Assembly (NCBI GenBank): GCA_016125085.1
Contig: WGMM01000041.1
Location: forward strand, 33,017-97,016
Length of the DNA stretch: 64,000 nt
Reading direction: 5' to 3'
From: a bacterium
Lineage (GTDB): Bacteria > Planctomycetota > Planctomycetia > Isosphaerales > Isosphaeraceae
In this document: positions 1 to 8,959 of the stretch, piece after piece
Layout: each line of letters opens with the position of its first letter
Position numbering within the stretch: the stretch's first letter is position 1
Notes under the pieces: model-generated
Database searches by the model: none
What the model saw: only the letters and a program-made list of their open reading frames with translations
Told to the model about the DNA's origin: nothing
Program-made: the position numbers and the translations under genes

Positions 1-556
1 AAAGAGCCCGCCAGGCCGGTGTCAACCTGCGATAGATTTCCCGGCCGTGACGGAACATGGGCACGATGATCAGGGCGAGGATGCCTGTCGCCAGGGCGAG
101 CAGTCCGACGCGGACGATGCCGGGAGTGCCTGCCCGGCCGATCGCCTGAAACGAAAGACCATGCCAGCCGTCCGCGGGCGGATCAGGGGCGGAGCCGACC
201 CAGAGGCCCGTCAGGAGCAGGCCGGTGATGATGCGATCGATCGCAAGACGCTGCGAATCGCCGGAACGGAGATTCCCGCCGAGGCGCTCGGCCAGGAGCA
301 CTCCGAAACCGAGCGCGCTGAGGTAAAGAGCGAGCAGGTCAAGCGTGTCGCCCGGCTCGGCGATTCGATAGGCGAAGGGGGCATAGGGGCTGAAATGATC
401 CCGCTGAAGGCCGGGATATTCCGGGTCGAAGTCATGCGAAAAATCGACGACGTGCCAGATTGCGACCAGAACGATGAGTGCACAAAGCAGCATCGCCGCA
501 TAGGCGCCGTCGGCAGCTCGCGCGAACCGACCGATTCGTTGCACGAAGCGGTTCAT
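1..556 (-). CDS. Membrane protein of unknown function, cut by the left edge
   Basis: An open minus-strand frame runs without a stop from an ATG at 556 to the window edge, giving at least 185 residues of the N-terminus. It starts MNRFVQRIGRFARAADGAYA and shows about four hydrophobic segments, around residues 18-38, 72-92, 108-124 and 150-168, with an arginine-rich stretch after the last. I do not recognise the family. It lies about 150 bases downstream of the acyltransferase gene on the same strand and may be the fourth gene of the ketosynthase operon. The antisense frame at 47-580 is charged, repetitive and not protein-like. The C-terminus lies outside the window. Confidence 0.6.
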   Translation of the reverse strand, partial: MNRFVQRIGRFARAADGAYAAMLLCALIVLVAIWHVVDFSHDFDPEYPGLQRDHFSPYAPFAYRIAEPGDTLDLLALYLSALGFGVLLAERLGGNLRSGDSQRLAIDRIITGLLLTGLWVGSAPDPPADGWHGLSFQAIGRAGTPGIVRVGLLALATGILALIIVPMFRHGREIYRRLTPAWRAL

Positions 557-709
557 GGTACAGGGAATCCTTCCCGGTAATGGAACTGCGCTGGGACGTC
601 TTGTCCAGGCTTACGACCGATCTTGCTTCGAAACGCGATGCCGGTCAATGCCTGTTCGCGGGCGATTCCGGGCAAGCGAACGTTACTGGCTTCCGGCAAC
701 GACGCCCGA

Positions 710-1765
710 TCACTTGCGAAGGACAGGGCTTTCGATACCGAAGTGTGGGCTGGGCATTGACTTCGATGTGTCGGTCGATGGCGTGATCACACGCAGCTCC
801 GCGGCTGCGGGGCTGTGGTCGAGGGCCCAGAAGAAGTAATCGTTGGCGTTTTCGGGATCCGCGAGCACACGCGCTTCGATCTGGCGCAATTCCTGCTGCA
901 CAAGCTCGGAGATGTCAGCATTCGGTGCAATATGTCGAGGCTCGGCGAATTCGAGCCGGTGCGTGCCGCCGGGAAGCATGGAGCAATAGACCGAAACGAC
1001 GGGGGCGCCGGATCTTTGGGCCAGGATCGCCCAGATCGGGGTGAACTTCCAGTGCTCGCCGAGGAACTGGGCCGTGACGGACTGGTTGTCGAGCCAGCGG
1101 ACGTCGGAGGCGACCAGGATGATGTAACGCGACTTCAGCACTCGCAGGCTGCGGATGATCGATGCGACGCCGTCGTTGCCCTTTTTCTTGCGGGAAACGA
1201 ACATCTCCTGCTGACCCATGGTGCCGGTCGAGGAGAAATAGGTTTCGAGCGATTTGCTGAGGTGCCGGGGCCGCTCGGTGAGGAATCGGAAGTCGAGGTT
1301 TTTCCGGAGCATCCAGTGTGCCGGCAGAATATGGCCACCGAAGTGGTTCGATAGAAGGACGACGCCACGCTGTTCGGCCATCGCCTGTTCGAGATGTTCG
1401 CCACCGACGATTTCGAACGCGTTCAGGGCCCGATCGGCATCGGGACCGTCCAGAAGGACGTCGCGCAAACGCCAGCGGGTCAGCCGGCCTGAGAGGTTGC
1501 GGGCCGTAGTCGAAAGGTCCCAGCTGGCGTTCATTCGCTGGGCAGCTTCGGCGACGGCCTGGTCAATGTGCCGGCGCAGTTCGGGCACACGGTCGTATTC
1601 CCAGCGGCCAATGCTTTCGACGAAGTTCGTCGCGCGGTCGATCGGCATGCGGCGCAGCACCGGAACTGCGAACGTGTTCATGAGCCATTTTCGCAAGTTC
1701 ATGCCGCTTCGACGCATCAGCTCACTCCGACGTCCATGTCGTTCGATTCGCTCGTCCGGATCCAT
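710..1765 (-). CDS. LpxL/HtrB-like lysophospholipid acyltransferase
   Basis: Predicted to move an acyl chain from a carrier (CoA or ACP) onto a lipid acceptor at the inner membrane. The 351-residue product has the HtrB/LpxL layout, with the catalytic-type NHFGGH at residues 140-145 after a hydrophobic VVLLS strand, and a later LVASDVRWLD segment resembling the second conserved block. The start is uncertain: an ATG at 1717 has a GGAGTGAG just upstream and may be the real one, which would remove 16 residues. It follows the ACP gene by 40 bases (or 88 from the alternative start). LpxL-like enzymes sit beside ketosynthase and ACP genes in aryl-polyene clusters, so the acyl donor here may be the ACP-bound product. 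That link is inference. Confidence 0.75.
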   Translation of the reverse strand: MDPDERIERHGRRSELMRRSGMNLRKWLMNTFAVPVLRRMPIDRATNFVESIGRWEYDRVPELRRHIDQAVAEAAQRMNASWDLSTTARNLSGRLTRWRLRDVLLDGPDADRALNAFEIVGGEHLEQAMAEQRGVVLLSNHFGGHILPAHWMLRKNLDFRFLTERPRHLSKSLETYFSSTGTMGQQEMFVSRKKKGNDGVASIIRSLRVLKSRYIILVASDVRWLDNQSVTAQFLGEHWKFTPIWAILAQRSGAPVVSVYCSMLPGGTHRLEFAEPRHIAPNADISELVQQELRQIEARVLADPENANDYFFWALDHSPAAAELRVITPSTDTSKSMPSPHFGIESPVLRK

Positions 1766-1805
1766 CCATGCATGTGCCGCCGCGAACGGCGGCTCTCATC
1801 GGCCG

Positions 1806-2063
1806 TCAGGCGGCAGAGAGTTTCAAACCTCGCTGGGCCATCAGGTTCAGGACGTCGCCGACGCTCGCGATCGCGCCGATTTCGTCATCGGTCAGTTCGA
1901 AGTTGTAGTTGTCCTGAATCGAAAGCAGGACGCCGACGAGGTCGAGGCTGTCCACGCCGAGATCCTGAACGAACCGGCTCGAATCGTTGATCAGAACATG
2001 GGCCGGAATCTTCGCGGCCTGACGGATGACGGCATAAAGTTCCTCGCGTCGAATTTCATTCAT
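1806..2063 (-). CDS. Acyl carrier protein
   Basis: An 85-residue acyl carrier protein. The phosphopantetheine attachment site is Ser39 in DLGVDSLDLV, followed by the usual acidic helix (IQDNYNFELTDDEI). I chose the ATG at 2063 because it overlaps the ketosynthase stop in ATGAATGA and has AGGAGA a few bases upstream; the frame continues upstream but only inside the ketosynthase gene. The 8-base overlap indicates translational coupling, so this ACP probably serves that ketosynthase specifically and is not the general fatty-acid ACP. Confidence 0.9.
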   Translation of the reverse strand: MNEIRREELYAVIRQAAKIPAHVLINDSSRFVQDLGVDSLDLVGVLLSIQDNYNFELTDDEIGAIASVGDVLNLMAQRGLKLSAA

Positions 2064-3348
2064 CGTTCCATCTCCTGAACACGAGGGCGTTGTTCGTGCC
2101 ACCGAACCCGAACGATGCGGACATCGCGTATTCGATGTCGCATGGTCTGGAATGGTTGGGGACGTAATCCAGAGTCAGTTCCGGGTCGGCTACATAATTA
2201 ATCGTCGGCACGATTCGTCCTCGCCTTAAGGATTCCACGGTCGTAATCGCTTCGATCGCCGAAGCCGCGCCCAGCGAATGGCCCAGAGCGCCTTTGATCG
2301 AACTGATCGGCAGATTCGGGGCGTGATCGCCGAAAACCGCTGTCAGGGCTTGAGTTTCGGTCGCGTCGTTGACGCTCGTGCTGGTGCCGTGAGCGTTGTA
2401 ATGCCCGATTCGTTCTTTCGTCAGTCCTGAATCCTGAATCGCCAGGTTCAGACATTTTTCGATGCGAGGGGCGTAGGGGGCCGCCATGTGGTATCCGTCC
2501 GAATTGACCGCCATGCCGGCGAGTTCCGCCAGGATTTCGAGACCCAGCTCCCGCGCTTTTTCGAGTGTGGTGAGCGACAGCATGCCGGCGGCCTCGCTCA
2601 TGACGAAACCGCAACGGTCCTCAGAAAACGGCCGGCTTGCCTGTTCGGGGGCTTCGAAGGCACGGTCCGCCGGCTTGATCGTCGCCAGGGCCTTCATCGT
2701 GGCGAAGGCGTTGACGATCGAAGGCACGAAGGCACTTTCCGATGCGCCGCAGAGTACGAAATCGGCCATGCCTGCACGCAGGAGCATCGCGCCCAGGATG
2801 ATCGCGTGACCGCCCGAGGCACAGGCGTTGGATGGCCCGAAGCCAGGGCCGTAGAGCCCCAGATGCTGGCTGATCTGCCCGCCGAGCTGGTTGATCAGCA
2901 GAGCGGGAACGGTGTAAGGGCCAAGGTTCAGGCGGCCCCGCGACTCGGCCCTGGCCCGTTCCTGTTCGAGCAGATCGACACCGCCGAAGGCGCTGGCGGC
3001 GACGACACCGACCCTGTCCGCGTCGAGGGGTTTTCCGGCAAGGGGCTTCCACGCTTCGTCGGCGGCTTTCAGGCCGAGGTGGAGGAAGCGGGCTTCGAGC
3101 TTGGCGAGCCGGGCGTCTTCACCCGGAGTGCCCGGGCCGACGCCTTCGACGAAGCCGCCGATGTCGACGAGGAACTTTTCGGAGGGCAGGCGGGTGCGAT
3201 CACGCCTGAGGCCGCCCCGGCCGCCTTCGAGCCCCGCCCAGGTCGTCGGCCAATCCGTGCCCAGACAGGTGACGGCACCCATGCCGACGACGACGATTCG
3301 GGAGGTTGGGGCAAGATTGCGGCGATCGGATGACATCGACGAACTCAT
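2056..3348 (-). CDS. Beta-ketoacyl-ACP synthase (FabF-type ketosynthase)
   Basis: Catalyses decarboxylative condensation of an ACP-bound extender with an acyl starter. The 430-residue protein keeps the full triad: Cys176 in SNACASGG, His320 in NAHGTSTSVND and His357 in KGALGHSLGAAS, with the conserved lysine at 352. The length matches FabF-type enzymes. It is the first gene of a minus-strand operon, isolated upstream by the terminator at 3540-3572, and is coupled to the ACP gene by an 8-base overlap. A dedicated ACP and acyltransferase behind it suggest a specialised fatty acid or polyketide. No ketoreductase or dehydratase is visible in the window, so reduction must be encoded elsewhere or past the left edge. 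Confidence 0.9.
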   Translation of the reverse strand: MSSSMSSDRRNLAPTSRIVVVGMGAVTCLGTDWPTTWAGLEGGRGGLRRDRTRLPSEKFLVDIGGFVEGVGPGTPGEDARLAKLEARFLHLGLKAADEAWKPLAGKPLDADRVGVVAASAFGGVDLLEQERARAESRGRLNLGPYTVPALLINQLGGQISQHLGLYGPGFGPSNACASGGHAIILGAMLLRAGMADFVLCGASESAFVPSIVNAFATMKALATIKPADRAFEAPEQASRPFSEDRCGFVMSEAAGMLSLTTLEKARELGLEILAELAGMAVNSDGYHMAAPYAPRIEKCLNLAIQDSGLTKERIGHYNAHGTSTSVNDATETQALTAVFGDHAPNLPISSIKGALGHSLGAASAIEAITTVESLRRGRIVPTINYVADPELTLDYVPNHSRPCDIEYAMSASFGFGGTNNALVFRRWNDE

Positions 3349-3539
3349 GAAAAGTGAAGGGCGGACATGGTGGGCCCGGTGGCCGTGGTCCGGGATCGGA
3401 TCAATTCGATTCTAACGACAGCGTAAAATTTGTCGATTCGGAATCAGCGATCGTTTCAGAACATCGGGACGAATCAGATCAGGTTTCGATCCAGGTCGCG
3501 AATCGGGCGAAAAACCGTATGAGGCACCCGGGAAAAACC

Positions 3540-3572
3540 AAAAGCGGGAGCCCTTTCGGGCAGCCCGCTTTT
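3540..3572 (-). terminator. Intrinsic terminator after the isomerase gene
   Basis: AAAAGCGGG (3540-3548) pairs with CCCGCTTTT (3564-3572), and an inner GCCC/GGGC pair with a TTTC loop extends the stem. On the minus strand the stem is followed by TTTTGGTTTTT, a good U-tract. It separates the isomerase gene from the ketosynthase operon. Confidence 0.85.
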
Positions 3573-3628
3573 CGTTGGAGTTCCGCACGTGGTCGGAACT
3601 GTCCAGTGCACGGTTCCATCCGGTCCGG

Positions 3629-4477
3629 TCAGATGCCGGCGTTTTTCTTGATGAATGCCAGGCCTTCTCGGGCGAGGGCCATCGAGTCGGGGAAGATGTC
3701 GCGCCAGATTTTGGTGGCGGCGGCGATGTTCGGGAGGGCTGAGCCGAAGGCCTCGATGGTGAGGTAGCCGCTGTAGTCCGAAGCTTTGACGGCCTTCCAG
3801 AACGTGTCCCAGTGGACCTGACCGGTGCCCGGGATGCCCCGGTCGTTTTCGGAAATATGAATGTGCTTCACGACGTTTTTGCACGATTCGAAGGCTTTCG
3901 CCTGACACTTTTCCTCGATATTGGCGTGGAAGGTGTCGTACATCATGGCGAGCGAAGGGTGGTCGACGGCGTTCACGAACCTGGCTGCCTGTGCGGCTGT
4001 CGTGAGGAAGTAGATTTCGAACCTGTTGAGGTATTCGATGCAAAGCTGGATCTTGCGCGCGGCGGCTTCTTCGGCGACTTTTTTCATCGTCTCGACGCCG
4101 TGGGCGAATTCGGCGTCGGTCGGGAACGAACCCGAGAACACGCCGATGGCCGAGTGATAAGGGCCGACGAGCGTTTCGCAGCCGAATTCAGCGCCGCAGT
4201 CAAGCACCTTCTTCAGATGATCGACGGCCGCCTGGCGGATCTTGGCGTCGGGCGAGATCGGGTTGGTGTCGGGCCCGACGACGGTCACGGCCGTGGCGCC
4301 CAGGCCTTCGTCCTTGAGCAGCTTGCCGAGCCACGTGTATTTCTTCGGATCTTCGACGTCGAAGAGAGGGATTTCGACCGAGTCGAAGCCGATCTTCTTC
4401 AAGTCCTTGATCAGCGGAATGTGGGCCTCGGTCACGATATCGGCCCACAAGAGCAGGTTCATGCCGGTCTTGAGCAT
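3629..4477 (-). CDS. TIM-barrel sugar isomerase/epimerase (AP endonuclease 2 superfamily)
   Basis: A cytoplasmic metal-dependent isomerase or epimerase of the xylose isomerase-like TIM-barrel family, 282 residues, the size of D-tagatose 3-epimerase and hydroxypyruvate isomerase relatives. Expected metal ligands and catalytic acids are visible in order: Glu in CIEYLNRFE, Asp in MMYDTFHANIEE, His in HIHISENDRG and Glu in YLTIEAFG. The start has GGAAAG 11 bases upstream. It lies 126 bases downstream of a Gfo/Idh/MocA oxidoreductase on the same strand. This pairing is common in planctomycetes, where oxidoreductase and isomerase process oxidised sugars or inositols. The exact substrate cannot be read from the sequence. 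Confidence 0.85.
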   Translation of the reverse strand: MLKTGMNLLLWADIVTEAHIPLIKDLKKIGFDSVEIPLFDVEDPKKYTWLGKLLKDEGLGATAVTVVGPDTNPISPDAKIRQAAVDHLKKVLDCGAEFGCETLVGPYHSAIGVFSGSFPTDAEFAHGVETMKKVAEEAAARKIQLCIEYLNRFEIYFLTTAAQAARFVNAVDHPSLAMMYDTFHANIEEKCQAKAFESCKNVVKHIHISENDRGIPGTGQVHWDTFWKAVKASDYSGYLTIEAFGSALPNIAAATKIWRDIFPDSMALAREGLAFIKKNAGI

Positions 4478-4602
4478 CGCGTGCGGTTCTTTCCGTAATC
4501 GGGTTGTGCGGGTTCAGAGGGGCGATAAGAATTCGCGGCCGGCAGGTTCTTTCGAGATTGGCCTGGCCGGCCGTGTCCGAACGTCAGATCGATCCGGTCG
4601 TG

Positions 4603-5751
4603 TCAGACTCGAACCACTTCCCAGGAACGGGCTTTGGCCGATTCCAGGACAGCGTCACAGACGGCCTGGGTTTCCAGCGATTCGCGGAAGGTCGGCGAGG
4701 TCGACTTGCCCTCGGCCAGGTTGGCGAGGAAGTCGGCCACCTGGTGCACGAAGGTGTGTTCGTAGCCGATCTGCAGGCCGGGCACCCACCATTTGTCCAT
4801 GTAGGGGTGGTCGCCGTCGGTCACGTGAATGCTCTTCCAGCCGCGCAGCTGGCTTTCGTCGCGATGGTCGAAGTATTCCAGGCGGTGCAGGTCATGCAGA
4901 TCCCAGCGGATGGAAGCCTTCTCGCCGTTGATTTCGAGCGTGTAGAGGGCCTTGTGGCCACGGGCGTAGCGGGTCGATTCGAACAGGCCCAGCGAGCCGT
5001 TTTCGAAGTGACAGAGGAAGGCGCAGGCGTCGTCGATACCGACCTTTTCGACCTTGCCGGTCAGGTTGTGCTTGCGTTCCTTGACGAACGTCTCGGTCAT
5101 GGCCGTGACATCCGCGATCGACCCGTTGAGCCAGATGGCCGTGTCGATGCAGTGGGCGAGGAGGTCGCCGGTGACGCCCGAACCCGCCGCGGCGACATCC
5201 AGCCGCCACAGGGCCGTGCCACCCTGGGGCAGGTCGGCCGAGATCGTCCAGTCCTGCAGGAAGTTGGCCCGGTAGTGGAAGATCCGGCCCAGGCGGCCTT
5301 CATCGATGAGCTTCTTGGCCAGGGTCACTGCCGGAACACGGCGATAGTTGTACCAGACGGTGTTGGCGACACCGGCCTTCTCCACGGCTTCGACCATCTT
5401 GTGGCCTTCCGCCGTGTTCATGGAAAGGGGCTTTTCGCACAGGATCGCCTTGCCCGCCTGGGCGGCGGCGATGGCGATTTCGGCGTGCGTGTTGTTCGGC
5501 GTGCAGATGTCGATCGCATCGATATCTGCACGGGCGACGAGCTTGCGCCAGTCGGTCTCGACCGATTCGTAACCCCATTGATCCGCGAACGCCCGCGCGG
5601 CTTCTTCGTTACGCCCGCAAACGGCTTTCAGAACGGGCCTGTAAGCCAGGTCGGGGAAGAAGTCATTGACGCGCTTGTATCCGTTCGAATGGGTTCGGCC
5701 CATGAATCCATAGCCGACCAGACCGATATTGAGTGGTTTTTTCGTGCTCAT
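4603..5751 (-). CDS. Gfo/Idh/MocA-family NAD(P)-dependent oxidoreductase
   Basis: Sugar or inositol dehydrogenase of 382 residues. The N-terminal Rossmann fold starts with GLVGYGFMGRTH, and the family's EKP motif appears as CEKPLSMN near residue 105. The C-terminal part has the alpha/beta dimerisation domain with the catalytic-type segment GDLLAHCIDTAIWLNG. There is no signal peptide, so it acts in the cytoplasm. It is transcribed before the TIM-barrel isomerase with a 126-base gap, which supports a shared sugar pathway. The long antisense frames across it are reading-frame shadows with biased composition. Substrate unknown. Confidence 0.9.
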   Translation of the reverse strand: MSTKKPLNIGLVGYGFMGRTHSNGYKRVNDFFPDLAYRPVLKAVCGRNEEAARAFADQWGYESVETDWRKLVARADIDAIDICTPNNTHAEIAIAAAQAGKAILCEKPLSMNTAEGHKMVEAVEKAGVANTVWYNYRRVPAVTLAKKLIDEGRLGRIFHYRANFLQDWTISADLPQGGTALWRLDVAAAGSGVTGDLLAHCIDTAIWLNGSIADVTAMTETFVKERKHNLTGKVEKVGIDDACAFLCHFENGSLGLFESTRYARGHKALYTLEINGEKASIRWDLHDLHRLEYFDHRDESQLRGWKSIHVTDGDHPYMDKWWVPGLQIGYEHTFVHQVADFLANLAEGKSTSPTFRESLETQAVCDAVLESAKARSWEVVRV

Positions 5752-6134
5752 CGCAGTGCGAAGGACATTCCTGGTTGAGGAAGAACGGAAGGAGGATGTT
5801 CGGAAGTGCCATGATTTTCACGCGAAGGGGGGCTCCGGTCAAGTGGTTTCGCCTGCGGTGGCAAGCTTGGGGGCTGAATCGGACGGGGTTCGCTGATGGC
5901 GAACGTACGCGGGAGTCACCTGGCTCGATCGCTCCGAATCGACAGCTTTCGAAGAACCTCGTTCGGAGGATTCGGGAACGAAAACGAAAAACGATCGAAG
6001 TTCAACAATCCGAGAGTTTTCGGAAAACTCTCAAGGTTCGGAGTTCGCGATGCCGATGGGACTTCGGAACAGTGTCCGCCCACGATGCGGAAAATCTCTC
6101 TCCGCAAAATCTTCAGAGAATCCGGAGCCTCTGC
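5752..6134. other. Divergent intergenic region with a 21-base dyad
   Basis: About 380 bases between the oxidoreductase (minus) and the PEP-CTERM gene (plus). No convincing gene is present; the short frames here lack recognisable start signals. The main structure is a palindrome at 6012-6032, with arms GAGAGTTTTC and GAAAACTCTC around a single central G, about 100 bases before the PEP-CTERM start. Confidence 0.55.
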
Positions 6135-7256
6135 ATGAGGTGCAAGCGACTATTCGGTTCGATCGTTTCTCTGGCGGTTTCGATCGCGACCTCAAGCGCT
6201 GGTTCGAATGCCGCGGATTTGACTTTCACCGAGATTTCTCGATTCAACGTCGCTGCCGCCGGCATCGGTAGCGTGCCCTCCGCGGTCGCCTGGAACGGCA
6301 GTCGGCTCTTCATTGGCGGTTACAACACGGCCAACGGAACCGGCACCGTCGGGATCGTCGAAGTGACGAACGCCACGACGACCGGCATCGTCAACGGCAC
6401 GTTCGGCACGGTTTTCGGCCAGTTCGCCAATACCCCCGGCCAGCGCGGTTACACGGGGCTTGACCTGCTCGGATCGACTCTGGCCGCTTCTTACGACAGC
6501 GGGGCCGCTGTAGCCAACGGAATCCAGAACTTCAACATCGATACGTCCAATCAGCTCTGGGGCATCACGGCCCGCGGCAGCAGCGGCGTGGCCTTCGATC
6601 CCGGGTACGGGCCGACTCAGGATGGCGCAGGAACCGCCTGGACGACGATCGGCAGCGGTCGACGCATCCTGCAGAATACGCTTAACGGTTCGACGATCTA
6701 TTCGTCGGCCAATGGCATGATCATCAATACCGGAACCGGGACGAACTGGCGTGACATCGACTTCGATCCTGAAACGGGCGACATTTACTCGCGCCGGTCG
6801 AACGGGATTTTCAAGGGTGTCCGCGACGGTGCGAATTCGCTCAGTTCCGTCGATGTGCTCAAGCCGACCAACGCCGCGACGGACAACATCAATGGCCAGA
6901 ATTTGTCGTATATGAACGTCAGCCTGAGCACCCGGGCGATCGTCTACAACGATCGCACGTCGTCCTCGTCCGGCCAGTCGTTCCTGTCGATCATCAAGGC
7001 CATGAATACGTCCGGGACCGCACTTACGACCGACTTCACTTTCCTCAGCGGCCTGACGCCGGCCAATAGCGCGGGCTACTACTCGTTCGACTTCGACCCG
7101 GTCACGAAGACTCTGGCCATCGCCGACTTCTCGAATCGGAACGTCCACATTTTCGCAGTCGTGCCTGAGCCTTCCACGGTGGCCCTGGGCGTCGCGGGGG
7201 TCTCGATTCTGGCCATCACCGGCTGGCGGCGTCGCAAGGCCCGGGCCATGGCCTGA
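6135..7256 (+). CDS. PEP-CTERM sorting domain protein, exported
   Basis: A secreted or surface protein of 373 residues. I start it at the ATG at 6135 because the product then begins with a classic signal peptide (MRCKRLFGSIVSLAVS, then a small-residue cleavage region near SNAADL). The frame is open further upstream, but that part is not protein-like. The C-terminus carries the exosortase sorting signal: VPEPSTVALG, a hydrophobic stretch (VAGVSILAITG) and a basic WRRRKAR tail. The body is rich in Thr, Ser, Asn and Gly, consistent with a beta-rich extracellular domain, but I recognise no catalytic motif. A cognate exosortase is expected elsewhere. An intrinsic terminator follows, so it is probably monocistronic. 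Confidence 0.85.
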   Translation: MRCKRLFGSIVSLAVSIATSSAGSNAADLTFTEISRFNVAAAGIGSVPSAVAWNGSRLFIGGYNTANGTGTVGIVEVTNATTTGIVNGTFGTVFGQFANTPGQRGYTGLDLLGSTLAASYDSGAAVANGIQNFNIDTSNQLWGITARGSSGVAFDPGYGPTQDGAGTAWTTIGSGRRILQNTLNGSTIYSSANGMIINTGTGTNWRDIDFDPETGDIYSRRSNGIFKGVRDGANSLSSVDVLKPTNAATDNINGQNLSYMNVSLSTRAIVYNDRTSSSSGQSFLSIIKAMNTSGTALTTDFTFLSGLTPANSAGYYSFDFDPVTKTLAIADFSNRNVHIFAVVPEPSTVALGVAGVSILAITGWRRRKARAMA

Positions 7257-7287
7257 CGGAAACGGGTCGAAAAGCCAGGAAATCACG

Positions 7288-7331
7288 ACGAACTGCCCTT
7301 CGACGAAATCGATCGGCAGTTCGTTCTTTTT
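7288..7331 (+). terminator. Intrinsic terminator after the PEP-CTERM gene
   Basis: ACGAACTGCC (7288-7297) pairs with GGCAGTTCGT (7315-7324), followed by TCTTTTT. It lies about 30 bases after the PEP-CTERM stop codon. Confidence 0.8.
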
Positions 7332-7453
7332 CGCATCCGTTCAATTCGCTTGCCGAAAAGTCCGATCATGGTTCGCAGCAGGATCGAGTCGGTTCGCGGA
7401 GATGGCCCGAAATCTATTGTCTGGCCGTACGATTCACGAGATGAGAACTCGAA

Positions 7454-7885
7454 GTGGCCGAACCTGACGCATCGACGGAACCGACGCGCGTCGCCATCGC
7501 CATCGTGCGGCGCGGCCGGCGGTTTCTCGTGCGCATCCGGCCCCCCGGCGGACCGATGCCGGGAGTGCACGAATTCGCTGGCGGCAAGTCGGAAGAGGGT
7601 GAATCGCCCGAAGACACGGCACGTCGCGAAGGCTTCGAGGAAATCGGCATCCGGCTGAGGATCCTCGGGTTGCGGCGCAGGTTCACGCACAACTATGCCC
7701 ATGGGCTGATCGATCTTCACTACTTCGATGCCGAGCCGGTGCCGGTCGATGCCGAGCCGGCGGCCGAATCGGGGTTCTACTGGGTGGACGCGCTGGAACT
7801 GCCCCGGCTGACCTTTCCGCCGGCGAACGAACCGGTCATCGCGGATCTGGTGCGCGAGTTCGGAACGGGCTCAACACCGGAATGA
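7454..7885 (+). CDS. Nudix hydrolase (MutT-like)
   Basis: Hydrolyses a nucleoside diphosphate linked to another moiety; the small size (143 residues) and family suggest a MutT-type sanitising or housekeeping role. The Nudix box is complete in its metal-binding residues: GKSEEGE, then REGFEEIGI, matching G-x5-E-x7-RE-x2-EE-x-G, with Gly in the first hydrophobic position. Translation appears to start at GTG 7454, since the nearby ATG at 7441 is in another frame. It stands alone between the PEP-CTERM terminator and the exporter genes. The substrate cannot be assigned. Confidence 0.85.
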   Translation: MAEPDASTEPTRVAIAIVRRGRRFLVRIRPPGGPMPGVHEFAGGKSEEGESPEDTARREGFEEIGIRLRILGLRRRFTHNYAHGLIDLHYFDAEPVPVDAEPAAESGFYWVDALELPRLTFPPANEPVIADLVREFGTGSTPE

Positions 7886-8048
7886 AGGTTTACAGGATTC
7901 GCCTGTCCACATATCGGGTTTTGACCTTTTCGAAGTCGGTGGACTATGTTAGGAACTGTTCGGTCCAGGGAACCGGGGACCTGATTTCGGCGAGTCCGGG
8001 TGGTCGATACCAGCCCTGCGCCGGAAGTCGTCAAGGAAGATCATTCGC

Positions 8049-8951
8049 ATGAGCGTGGCCGCGGAACCAAGCATGACCGGGGACGAGACCGCCGAGTTTC
8101 CGGCGCCTCTGGAAGATCCGCGTCCCGCGCTAAGGGCCATGGTCCATACGGTCCGGATGTACGTCGTTCGCGATATCGATGAATTCCGCCGGTTTCGGGG
8201 CGTCATCGGCAATCTTGTCTCGCAGGAACTCCACGTCCGGTATCAAAGGTCGATGCTCGGGTTTCTCTGGACGCTCGTGAACCCGGCCCTGATGATGAGC
8301 ACGCAGGCCCTGGTGTTCTCGCGGCTTTTCCGCGGTATCGGTGGCATGGGGCCCTGGGAATACGCCGTGTTCCTGTTCTCCGGCGCGATGCCCTGGACGT
8401 TCCTCGCCAGCAGCCTGACCGAATGCACGACTTCGCTGATCCATCAGGAAGGCCTGATCCGCAAGATCTATGTGCCGAAGTGGATCTTTCCGCTGGCCCG
8501 GGTGCTGATTCAGGGCATTACGTTCAGCCTGTCGCTCGTGGCATTGTTCGTGATGCTGTGGCCGCTGGGCGCGAAGGTTTCGTCGAGCCTGCTCGGGCTG
8601 CCGATCGCGATGGCCCTGCTGGGCATCTTCACGATGGGCCTGGGGTTGATCGCCGCGACGGTTCACACCTTTTTCCGTGATTTCGGCCACTTCCTGGGCG
8701 TCGGACTGCAGGCGTGGTACTTCCTGACACCGATCATCTACCGGTCCGACTTCCTCCCTGCGGACGAGCGCTGGAAGTTCTGGCTCAATCCGGCGTATCC
8801 GTTCGTGCGGCTGTTCCAGATCCTCATCCACGAGTCTTCCTGGCCACCGGCCTGGCTGTTTCTGCTGTGCGGGTTCATCGGATGCGCGACGTTCAGCGCC
8901 GGCTATCTGGTGTTCAAGTCACAGGAACGCAAGATCGTCTTCCGGTTGTGA
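8049..8951 (+). CDS. ABC-2 type polysaccharide export permease (Wzm-like)
   Basis: Membrane subunit of an ABC exporter for polysaccharide or O-antigen chains. The 300-residue protein has a cytoplasmic N-terminus of about 50 residues, then the ABC-2 pattern with about six membrane segments. Family landmarks include the amphipathic LVSQELHVRYQRSMLGFLW segment before the first helix, and GLQAWYFLTPIIY and NPAYPFVRLFQILI near the end, all typical of Wzm/KpsM/TagG proteins. The ATPase gene begins 8 bases after its stop, so the two form one transporter. No glycosyltransferase genes are adjacent, so the polymer is made elsewhere. Confidence 0.9.
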   Translation: MSVAAEPSMTGDETAEFPAPLEDPRPALRAMVHTVRMYVVRDIDEFRRFRGVIGNLVSQELHVRYQRSMLGFLWTLVNPALMMSTQALVFSRLFRGIGGMGPWEYAVFLFSGAMPWTFLASSLTECTTSLIHQEGLIRKIYVPKWIFPLARVLIQGITFSLSLVALFVMLWPLGAKVSSSLLGLPIAMALLGIFTMGLGLIAATVHTFFRDFGHFLGVGLQAWYFLTPIIYRSDFLPADERWKFWLNPAYPFVRLFQILIHESSWPPAWLFLLCGFIGCATFSAGYLVFKSQERKIVFRL

Positions 8952-8959
8952 TCACGCCC

